A stretch of DNA of 48,253 nucleotides from Phycisphaerales bacterium (GTDB lineage Bacteria > Planctomycetota > Phycisphaerae > Sedimentisphaerales > Anaerobacaceae), in contig JAUVYV010000027.1 in assembly GCA_030602885.1 (NCBI GenBank), positions 1 through 48,253 on the forward strand. The letters are read 5' to 3'. Numbering within the stretch: the stretch's first letter is position 1; the number at the start of each line of letters is the position of its first letter. The translations under genes were made by a program, and so were the position numbers. Positions 42,601-48,253 of this stretch are shown piece after piece. The notes beneath the pieces were generated by a model, which ran no database searches, was not told the DNA's origin, and worked only from the letters and a program-made list of their open reading frames with translations.

Positions 42601-43313
42601 ACGGCCATAAATATTTCGTCGAGCCCAACACCAAAAGCGCGCATCGCGTCAGGGTCGACATCAATCTGATATTCCTTGACGAATCCGCCGACAGATGCCA
42701 CCTCGCTTATACCCTTGGCGCTCGTCAATGCGTAGCGGACATACCAGTCCTGGATGCTGCGGAGCTCGTCGAGGTCCCAGCCGCCCGTAGGTTGGCCGTT
42801 TGCGTCTCTGCCTTCGAGCGTGTACCAGAATATCTGGCCCAGGGCGGTGGCATCGGGGCCTAAGGTCGGCTGAACACCTTCGGGCAGTGTCCCTGCGGGC
42901 AGGGAGTTGAGTTTTTCCAGGACCCTGCTGCGAGACCAGTAGAAGTCCGCCTTTTCGTTGAATATGATGTATATGCTGGAGAAGCCAAACATCGATTGGC
43001 TTCGGATGGTCTTGACTTCAGGGGTGCCGAGCAGCGAGACGGTCAAGGGGTAAGTTATCTGGTCGTCGATGTCCTGGGGCGAGCGTCCGGGCCAGGCAGT
43101 GAAGACAATCTGCTGGTTCTCACCTATGTCGGGTATAGCATCTACGGGGACGGGGTTTCTCGGCAGTGCCTTTAACTGCCAGTCGAAGGGGGCGACCAAA
43201 ATGCCCCAGCCGACCACGAACACTACAAACAGTGCAACCACCAGCTTGTTCTCAAGGCAAAACCTTATCAGCCGGTCTGTGATAGACGGTCTCTGCAGGT
43301 TCGGTTCAACCAT
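39615..43313 (-). CDS. cusA: CusA/CzcA-family RND metal efflux pump
   Basis: A 1232-residue inner-membrane proton-driven pump for heavy-metal export, most like the Cu(I)/Ag(I) CusA branch: PVDAIPDIGENQQIVFTAWPG, SMFGFSSIYIIF, GTMVDMGIVICENILRHLE in TM4 with the proton-relay Asp, and RLVMLQSGMRAPMGIKVKG. It is about 190 residues longer than CusA (1047). One added part, about residues 535-650, lies between the two halves and contains roughly four extra hydrophobic helices (e.g. WFMLTWWIGVIVIGIGIYHL). Another is a polar insert near 755-790 with DENDDLIPDEHG. Fourth in a minus-strand run after cusC, cusB and a lipoprotein. Confidence 0.93.
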   Translation of the reverse strand: MVEPNLQRPSITDRLIRFCLENKLVVALFVVFVVGWGILVAPFDWQLKALPRNPVPVDAIPDIGENQQIVFTAWPGRSPQDIDDQITYPLTVSLLGTPEVKTIRSQSMFGFSSIYIIFNEKADFYWSRSRVLEKLNSLPAGTLPEGVQPTLGPDATALGQIFWYTLEGRDANGQPTGGWDLDELRSIQDWYVRYALTSAKGISEVASVGGFVKEYQIDVDPDAMRAFGVGLDEIFMAVKMSNVDVGARTIEINRVEYVIRGLGFIKKLSDIENTVIKVNDNVGVHIKDVAHVSYGPALRRGALDKGGAEAVGGVVVVRYGYNPLEAIKNVKNKIEEISPGLPTKTLPDGTVSQVKIIPFYDRTGLIYETLGTLESALTEEILVTIIVVIVLVVHLRSSVLISALLPLAVLMCFIAMKIFGVDANIVALSGIAIAVGTMVDMGIVICENILRHLERAEPEENKLEVVYRAASEVGSAILTAVSTTVVGFLPVFTMTGAEGKLFKPLAFTKTFCLVASVIVALTIIPPAAHILFTKKFSLRKAARYALGLASIGAGIAAWFMLTWWIGVIVIGIGIYHLFSRHLPERAKSWGPLAANIAAVALVGIMLTKHWLPLGPEKGTVLNLIFVAILIGGLLLFFRIFQSYYSAILGWCLRHKLIFMSIPIVVVILGALVWSRLGKEFMPPLDEGSFLYMPTTMPHASIGEALDILAKQDAAFQSIPEIDSVVGKIGRAETPLDPAPISMIETVINYKSEYILDKHGRRVRFKYDKTKGEFIHDENDDLIPDEHGKLYRQWRDHIKSPDDIWAEIVKAGQIPGTTGAPKLQPIAARLVMLQSGMRAPMGIKVKGPDLETIEKVGLQLEQLLKQVPGIEPSAVIADRIVGKPYLEIDIDREAIARYGISIRKVQDIIEVAVGGRRITTTVEGRERYPVRVRYMRELRDRIETLGKILVPAADGAQIPLIQLAEIRYVRGPQAIKSEDTFLIGYVLFDKKAGFAEVDVVEQCQKFLKDKIAAGEFVIPAGVSYKFAGSYENQIRAQRTLTIVVPLALFIIFLILYFQFKSVATSMLVFSGIIVAWAGGFLMIWCYAQPWFLNFSVFGMHMRELFQIHPINLSVAIWVGFLALFGIASDNGVVVCTYIEQQFAAAKQNSIDEIRNKVVLAAQRRIRPALMTTATTILALIPVLTSTGRGSDIMVPMAIPSFGGMTIQIMTVLVVPVLYSAVKELKLRITKRPG

Positions 43314-43366
43314 GGCTCTATGCGCCCGAATCCAACTTCAATGTCACAACTGGTTCAGATTTTGCG

Positions 43367-43687
43367 CTATTGTTTGAACTGCGGCAGCTTGACCAGGTAG
43401 TCTTCCGGGGCGGCCTCGAACTTTTCCTTGCAGCCGGCACAGCAGAAATAGACCTTTTTGCCCTTGTACTCGGTGTAGATGCTTTTGTCTATCTTGGCGC
43501 CCATTATCGGACAGGTTGTCTGTTCGACGGACTCGGCTGCTGCGGCCGCAACTGCCTCAATATCCGCAGCCGATGGTGCGGCGGGCGGTGCAGCTGGCTC
43601 TTCCTCCTTCTTGCAGCCCGCCAGCCCGATCAGCAAGAGACCGGCCAGTGCGATTATTGTGATTAATGCTATTCTTCTGGCGTTCAT
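43367..43687 (-). CDS. Metal-binding YHS/TRASH-type lipoprotein
   Basis: A 106-residue lipoprotein. The signal segment (LITIIALAGLLLIGLAGC) ends in the lipobox LAGC. An Ala/Pro/Glu-rich linker follows, then a C-terminal domain with TTCPIMGAKIDKSIYTEY and KKVYFCCAGCKEKFEA, the Cys pattern of YHS/TRASH heavy-metal-binding domains. Located between cusB and cusA, it is likely a periplasmic metal-handing or buffering partner of the pump. The metal identity is inferred only from context. Confidence 0.85.
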   Translation of the reverse strand: MNARRIALITIIALAGLLLIGLAGCKKEEEPAAPPAAPSAADIEAVAAAAAESVEQTTCPIMGAKIDKSIYTEYKGKKVYFCCAGCKEKFEAAPEDYLVKLPQFKQ

Positions 43688-43721
43688 TGTCTTGTCCTTT
43701 CAAAAAAGAGTTTTCTTTCGT

Positions 43722-45206
43722 TTAGTGATTATGACCTTCATGTCCCGCGGGCATACCCCGACCCTCGGGGCTCATCATACTGGGCTTGGCCTCTATCTGC
43801 AGGGCCGAATCAATCTTGAAGTTGCCTTTCGTTACGACGATATCACCTTCGTTTAGACCTTCGGTGACTAAGTAGTAGTCCGCCGCTCGCGGCCCGAGGA
43901 CGACCTGACGTCCCTCAAAGGTGGGCTTTTCCGTACCCGGCACGCGGACGTACACGACGGCTCGTTTGCCGGTTATCAGGGGCGCCGAGGCAGGTATTAC
44001 GAGCGGAGGCTTGCCTGCGGCGTCGGCTTTGACATAACCGAGCGACTCGGTCGTCACAAGGTCCATTCCGCAGATATCACACTTTCCGGGTTGTGTTTTG
44101 ACAACGGAAGGATGCATAGGGCATATCCACTTACCGGCCATGTTCGGGTCCATCACCATTCCCCCGGCGGCGACTTTTGACCGGACAATCGCCCGAACAA
44201 ACATGCCGGGTTTGAGCCGCCCGTCGCGATTGGGGACATCGACGCGAAGTTTGACCGTCCGTGTCTTTGGGTCGAGAATCGGGTCGATGAAGCTGATTCT
44301 GCCCTTAAAGGTCTCTCCCGGATATGCTTCGGCGGTGAATTCCACCTCCTGTCCGTACCTTACCCACATCATGTCGGACTCATACGCGTCCAGCTTGACC
44401 CATACCTGAGAGAGGTCTGCCACCGTATATATTTTTGTCCCCGTGTTGACATACGTTCCTTCCGTTACGTGCTTGGCTATAACGATGCCTCCCATTGGAG
44501 CGTAGATGGTCAGATGGTCGGTCGGTCGGCCCGTCTTTTCAATTTCTTCAATTTGCCGGTTCTGCAAGCCGAGCAGTCTGAGTTTTTCCTTAGCTGCATC
44601 CAGCGTCGCTATGGTTGAGCGGCGCATCAGGTCGGAAGTGTCAGGGCGCATATTCTGAACCGCCTTGACTGCCTGGAGCAGCTCGGCCTGGGTACTCAGC
44701 AGCTCGGGGCTGTACAGATAGACCATGTGGTCATTCTTGAGGATATGGGTGCCGGTGAAATCGACGTAGAGCCGGTCTATTCTGCCGGGGACCCAGGCGG
44801 TGATATGCCTGACTTTTGTCTCGTCGTAATCAATCTTGCCGACCATTCGAATCTTGGCTTCGACGAACTTTCTCTCGACAGGGGTGGTCCGGACTTCCAT
44901 AAGCTTGAGTGCGTCTTCGGAGAACTCGATTTGCCTTTGGCCTATATCGCCGCCTGCGCTTGATATGGGTATCAGGTCCATAAAACAGATAGGGCACTTG
45001 CCGGGCTTTGGCTGTCTTATCTGTGGGTGCATCGAGCACGTCCACCACTGTGCGGCCGGCTGGGCATGTTCGGTGCCATCGCCGTTGAGCTGTACGGCTG
45101 GGCTCTGATGTGTGAGGCCGCGAATTATATAACCTGCTGACAGCGCCAGAAGCAGAGCTATCAGAATCTTGACGTTTAGCCGAGATATAATCGCAGTACC
45201 TTTCAT
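43722..45206 (-). CDS. cusB: CusB-like periplasmic adaptor with two metal-binding domains
   Basis: A 494-residue RND adaptor with an N-terminal anchor (ILIALLLALSAGYII). It has a first heavy-metal-binding module at about residues 54-82 (WTCSMHPQIRQPKPGKCPIC), then the beta-barrel and lipoyl parts (MVYLYSPELLSTQAELLQA, MGGIVIAKHVTEGTYV). A second complete module near 362-390 (WICPMHPSVVKTQPGKCDIC) is inserted before the last domain. The tail is His/Met-rich (GHEGHNH). It joins CusA to the outer-membrane channel and may load metal from the periplasm. Promoter and operator-like sequences lie just upstream. Confidence 0.92.
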   Translation of the reverse strand: MKGTAIISRLNVKILIALLLALSAGYIIRGLTHQSPAVQLNGDGTEHAQPAAQWWTCSMHPQIRQPKPGKCPICFMDLIPISSAGGDIGQRQIEFSEDALKLMEVRTTPVERKFVEAKIRMVGKIDYDETKVRHITAWVPGRIDRLYVDFTGTHILKNDHMVYLYSPELLSTQAELLQAVKAVQNMRPDTSDLMRRSTIATLDAAKEKLRLLGLQNRQIEEIEKTGRPTDHLTIYAPMGGIVIAKHVTEGTYVNTGTKIYTVADLSQVWVKLDAYESDMMWVRYGQEVEFTAEAYPGETFKGRISFIDPILDPKTRTVKLRVDVPNRDGRLKPGMFVRAIVRSKVAAGGMVMDPNMAGKWICPMHPSVVKTQPGKCDICGMDLVTTESLGYVKADAAGKPPLVIPASAPLITGKRAVVYVRVPGTEKPTFEGRQVVLGPRAADYYLVTEGLNEGDIVVTKGNFKIDSALQIEAKPSMMSPEGRGMPAGHEGHNH

Positions 45207-45224
45207 AGTACGGTCCTTTCGGAT

Positions 45225-45253
45225 ATTATACTAATCCTATAGGAGTAGGTTCA
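45225..45253 (-). promoter_or_regulatory. Probable metal-regulated promoter before cusB
   Basis: On the minus strand a perfect TATAAT (45230-45225) lies 17 bp after a weak TGAACC. The spacer is almost entirely an 18-bp near-perfect dyad, CTACTCCTATAGGATTAG on the minus strand (45248-45231; 8 of 9 pairs match). A dyad inside the promoter fits a repressor or MerR-like metal sensor; the CCTATAGG core recalls CsoR-type sites. No regulator gene is in the window. Confidence 0.55.
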
Positions 45254-45367
45254 GAAAAAACACCTCATTCTCTGTAACTTCCTGTCTAAAAAGAAGTTGC
45301 AGGTGTGGTGGATACGCTTTTGGGGCCCATAGTATTAACTACAGATACAACCAAACGTTTCCTTTAG

Positions 45368-46657
45368 TTATTTTGCAGCCAACCGGACGCCGATGAGCAT
45401 CTCGAGCTCAGCTAACTTCTGTTGATTGTTGACAAGAGCCCTTTCGTAAGCGAGTTGATATTGGAGCAGCATTCGCTGTGCATCCACCAGACTGAGGAAG
45501 TCTATAGTGCCGGCCTTGTATGCCGCCTCCGAGCTTTGGAGTAGTTCCTCGGCTTTTGGAATAAGGGTATCTCGATAAAGTCGAATCTTTCTAATGCTGT
45601 CGTCGTAGTCATAGAGTACCTGGGTGACTTTGGCCAGCAGGGAGTTTTCTGTTTCGATTCTCTGCTGCTCTGTCTTTATCAGCTCCGCCCTGGCCTGGCG
45701 TTCGCCGGCCCTGTAGCTGTCCTGCCAGAGTGGCAGATTCATCGAGAACATGAGGATAACGGCGTCCTTTCCGCTGTCGGCGGCTCCCGAGGACATGGCT
45801 CTATCGGTTTGGATCCAGTCCACTCCCACGCCGATGTCCGGATAGAATTTTTTCTTTGCCAGTTCGATTCTGCTTCTTGCCGCTTCGGCTTCGTGGCTCA
45901 GCTCTGCGAGCTGAGGGTTCTTTTGTATGAGCGTGTCCATTAAGGCACGCTGTTCCAGCCGGATCGGCTCGAAGGATTCCGTCCCCGGCCAGGGCAGGTT
46001 TGCGTCGGCAGGGCGGTTCAGCGACGCGTTGAGTCTCGCGACGGAGGGTTTCCTCATCTCCTGCAGACTCCGCAGGATATCTTCCAGTTTGGCCATCTCG
46101 ACCTGTGCACGTATCAGGTCTGGGTGACCCGCAGCGGCGGCAGTGTATTTCATCCGGGCGACGTCCTCGAAATGTTTGACCAGCTCGAGATTCTCGTCTG
46201 CTATTCTTATCGCATGGCCGAGGTACGCGAATTCGTAGAACGCGTTCTTGACATCGTTGAAAAGCTTCAGCTTCGAGGCCTCGTATCTCTGCCTTGCGGC
46301 CCGGGCTTTTGCCGCTGTTGCATCGGTTTTGGCCTCGATCTTGCCAAACCAGGGGAACATCTGACTGATGCCAACGCGTTGCTTTTGGGGTCCGACGCGA
46401 GTTTCTACTTCCTCGATATAATAGCCGTATGTAATCCTTGGGTCCGGCAGTGCCTCGGCCTGCGGGACCTGCTGCAAAGCCGCCTGCCATTGTTCAAACT
46501 CTGCTTTAAGCCCCGCATTATTCAGCGCAGCATACCGCAGGTAATCCTGGATTGTCAACAGCTCAGCAGGTGCGTTTGGCTCTTCAGCAGCGACCGCAAA
46601 CTGCGCCGCGCCGATTAACATTACCCCCAGTATCAGTTCTCGCACTCTCCACGCCAT
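45368..46657 (-). CDS. cusC: CusC-like outer membrane channel
   Basis: A 429-residue TolC-family protein with a signal peptide (LILGVMLIGAAQFAVA). The two structural repeats are visible: LRYAALNNAGLKAEFEQWQA with ALPDPRITYGYY in the first half, and ELSHEAEAARSRIELAKKKF then SLVDAQRMLLQYQLAYERAL in the second. It forms the outer-membrane exit duct for the CusAB pump. The ATG at 46657 follows GAAGGGGG. First gene of the minus-strand efflux set; 161 bp, with a further promoter, separate it from cusB. Confidence 0.9.
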   Translation of the reverse strand: MAWRVRELILGVMLIGAAQFAVAAEEPNAPAELLTIQDYLRYAALNNAGLKAEFEQWQAALQQVPQAEALPDPRITYGYYIEEVETRVGPQKQRVGISQMFPWFGKIEAKTDATAAKARAARQRYEASKLKLFNDVKNAFYEFAYLGHAIRIADENLELVKHFEDVARMKYTAAAAGHPDLIRAQVEMAKLEDILRSLQEMRKPSVARLNASLNRPADANLPWPGTESFEPIRLEQRALMDTLIQKNPQLAELSHEAEAARSRIELAKKKFYPDIGVGVDWIQTDRAMSSGAADSGKDAVILMFSMNLPLWQDSYRAGERQARAELIKTEQQRIETENSLLAKVTQVLYDYDDSIRKIRLYRDTLIPKAEELLQSSEAAYKAGTIDFLSLVDAQRMLLQYQLAYERALVNNQQKLAELEMLIGVRLAAK

Positions 46658-46749
46658 ATCGACCCCCTTCAAGCTAATCGGTTAGTTGAATGGTGTCTGG
46701 TCAGAAAACATCTCTGATTGTACGTCTGCGGAGGTTATGTGTCTATAGG

Positions 46750-46905
46750 GAAAAAGCTGCCGGAAAGATGATTCTCGAGGCGGCGATGGAGTACATTCAG
46801 GACGACGAGCTGGTTGAGATTTGTCCTAATTCGATTAGAATCCGCAAACGCCTCCTGAAAGAAGGCGACCGCCGCCGCCACGGGAGCGCGGGAAAAAACA
46901 CGTGA
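46750..46905 (+). pseudogene. typA C-terminal fragment
   Basis: About 50 codons on the plus strand translate to KMILEAAMEYIQDDELVEIC and SIRIRKRLLKEGDRRR, the typical end of the ribosome-associated GTPase TypA/BipA (usual form EYI.DDELVE..P.SIRLRK). Nothing of the remaining 550 residues is upstream, where cusC runs the other way. It is therefore a stranded 3' fragment, probably left by a rearrangement. Confidence 0.7.
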
Positions 46906-47067
46906 TACCCTGAAGACCGCACAGCCCGCTCGTGGATTATACAATATCAATGCGAGCAATCTTCAACTTCGCCCACCTTCTCACGAATGAACTCTTTCAG
47001 TTCTGCGGTTAGCGACGAACACGGCAATACGAGATACGAACGACGAGATACGAGATACGAAAATGAC

Positions 47068-47140
47068 TGGGCCCGGGAGGATTCGAACCTCCGACCAATG
47101 GATTATGAGTCCACTGCTCTAACCGCTGAGCTACGGGCCC
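47068..47140 (-). tRNA. tRNA-Ile(CAU), lysidine-type
   Basis: A 73-nt cloverleaf on the minus strand. The acceptor stem is GGGCCCG (47140-47134) with CGGGCCC. The D arm is GCTCAGCGGTTAGAGC, the anticodon arm GTGGACTCATAATCCAT gives CAU, and the T arm is GGAGGTTCGAATCCTCC. The GGGCCCGTAGCTCAGC start and CTCATAA loop match the isoleucine tRNA read after lysidine modification (AUA codon) rather than initiator or elongator Met. CCA is not encoded. Short CGAGATACGA reiterations lie just beyond its 3' end. Confidence 0.9.
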
Positions 47141-47225
47141 GAACGGGCAAATAAGTTTACTGATAGTGCGGTCGTGCTGCAAGGAAATTTGACTTGCGAA
47201 TATGCGCAGATGAGTATCGGACCGA

Positions 47226-48005
47226 TCAGCAGCTCTGTTGTATGTATTTTTCGGCGTTGCTGAAGATGGTCATACCGTCGGCGTCGGTCTTGTCTTTCTG
47301 GCGGGTCCAGCGGGGGTGTTGCGTAGGTCGGACGTGCCTTTCGGGGTGGGGCATCAGGCCTAAGACTCTGCCTGTAGTGTCCGTAAGTCCTGCGATTGAA
47401 TCGACCGAGCCGTTGGGGTTGATAGGGTAGTTGCCCTCGCTGCCGTTTTCATCGACGTACTTGAATGCAATCCGGCCGGCTGCCTTTAGCTGCTCCAGCG
47501 TCTGCTCGTCCTTCGTAACGACCTTACCCTCACCGTGTGCTATGGGCAGGTAGATTCTTCGGCCCGGCTCGATAAAAACGCATTTGTTTGTCTGCGGCTG
47601 CAGATAGACCCAGCAGTCCTCGAACTTATTGCTGTCGTTATAGGTTATAGTGACCGCCCCTTGGCCGTTGTCGCCGCCCGGAAGTATGCCGCATTTTACC
47701 AACACCTGAAAGCCGTTGCAGATACCGAGCACCAATTTGCCGTCGTCGATGAATTTTCTGAGCTGCTCGTAAAGGTGGTGTCTGATTTGATTGGCAAGTA
47801 TCTTGCCGGCGGCGACGTCGTCGCCGTAGCTGAACCCGCCCGGCACAACGAGTATCTGATACTTGTCGAGCAGTTGCCTGTCTTCGATTATCCGGTTAAT
47901 GTGCACGCGGTGAGCTTCGGCAGCGGCCAGCTCGAGTGCATATTCCGTTTCCACATCGCAGTTTATACCTGCCGCCCGAAGGATTATTGCCTTTACCTGT
48001 GACAT
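47226..48005 (-). CDS. purQ: PurQ, FGAM synthase glutaminase subunit
   Basis: A 259-residue class I glutamine amidotransferase that feeds ammonia to PurL in the fourth step of purine synthesis. ILRAAGINCDVETEYAL at the N-terminus, VPGGFSYGDDVAAGKI, the nucleophile in VLGICNGFQVLVK, and the catalytic His and Glu in LMPHPERH are all present. It follows purL by 18 bp on the minus strand, the usual pairing in genomes with separate PurQ and small PurL. PurS is not visible. Confidence 0.95.
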   Translation of the reverse strand: MSQVKAIILRAAGINCDVETEYALELAAAEAHRVHINRIIEDRQLLDKYQILVVPGGFSYGDDVAAGKILANQIRHHLYEQLRKFIDDGKLVLGICNGFQVLVKCGILPGGDNGQGAVTITYNDSNKFEDCWVYLQPQTNKCVFIEPGRRIYLPIAHGEGKVVTKDEQTLEQLKAAGRIAFKYVDENGSEGNYPINPNGSVDSIAGLTDTTGRVLGLMPHPERHVRPTQHPRWTRQKDKTDADGMTIFSNAEKYIQQSC

Positions 48006-48023
48006 CGGTTTTCTCGTTTGCTG

Positions 48024-48253
48024 TTACCAATCAAAAGTTTTTTGCCACGCCTGTTTCAGCGGTTCCAGCTCTGCGTTGATGACGTCTGCGTCGTTTTCAG
48101 CTTTGATTATCAGGTTATTGCCGTTGGTGACCTTGCCGATTTGGCCGAACGGCAGATTCAGCATCAGCTTGGCAAACGCGTCGAATTTTTCCGGCTCAAC
48201 TTCAACGATGTAGCGAGAGTTCGATTCGCTAAAGAGCTGGGCATCCGTTCTTG
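48024..48253 (-). CDS. purL: PurL, 3' end (cut by window edge)
   Basis: The last 76 codons of a minus-strand gene running off the window. AQLFSESNSRYIVEVEPEKF is the start of the C-terminal phosphate-binding part of FGAM synthase (usual form LFSES.SR). The product ends in LKQAWQKTFDW before TAA. Its position just before purQ supports the call. Length and catalytic residues cannot be judged. Confidence 0.88.
   Translation of the reverse strand, partial: RTDAQLFSESNSRYIVEVEPEKFDAFAKLMLNLPFGQIGKVTNGNNLIIKAENDADVINAELEPLKQAWQKTFDW

Overview
The window looks like a chromosomal segment of a Planctomycetota bacterium, probably of the Phycisphaerae/Sedimentisphaerales type. This is inferred from a secreted lamin-tail-like protein ending in the dockerin-like tail common in that group, a VTC/DUF4956 pair beside lamin-tail sequence, frequent non-ATG starts, and intergenic DNA crowded with small structured repeats. 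No phage, plasmid, transposase gene or CRISPR array was seen.

Layout. 1-1734: gene-free, built of a large direct duplication (offset 661 bp) and small hairpin repeats. 1735-3205: two minus-strand genes, a HEPN-motif protein and a nucleoside-deoxyribosyltransferase/TIR-like protein, which may form a defence or stress module. 3206-5560: a second gene-free, repeat-rich stretch. 5561-11946: a Tat-exported GH32-like protein, a possible small membrane protein, a pentapeptide-repeat ion channel, a secreted charged protein, a small lipoprotein, ArfB, a secreted RraA-like protein and a flavoprotein. 12199-19555: addB-addA, the double-strand-break repair helicase-nuclease. AddB carries several repeat-derived insertions read in frame. 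19824-23683: PPi-type phosphofructokinase, ftsY and dnaA (ftsY and dnaA diverge). 23759-30351: a decayed lamin-tail gene, then VTC polyphosphate polymerase, DUF4956, an HlyD-like adaptor, a TolC-like lipoprotein and a lamin-tail/dockerin protein. 30607-34001: cysD-cysN-phosphodiesterase (sulfate activation). 34083-36234: a SAP-domain mini-protein and a zinc-ribbon coiled-coil membrane protein. 36457-39586: promoter, TPP riboswitch, terminator and thiF-thiS-thiG-thiH. 39615-46657: a minus-strand copper/silver-type RND efflux system (cusC, cusB, metal-binding lipoprotein, cusA) with an operator-like palindrome in the promoter before cusB. 46750-48253: a typA fragment, tRNA-Ile(CAU), purQ and the 3' end of purL.

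The most unusual signal is the intergenic repeat population. Five copies of a roughly 107-nt element (191-298, 852-959, 1372-1477, 4841-4948, 4991-5098) differ strongly in sequence, yet each can fold into the same junction: a closing helix, an arm tipped by a CGNG loop, and a second hairpin arm. Paired positions change together between copies. At least three other small hairpin families are interspersed. One copy is inserted inside another with 5-bp flanking direct repeats, and several lie within the addB reading frame, which suggests mobile non-autonomous elements. All calls come from reading the sequence; no database search or folding program was run.
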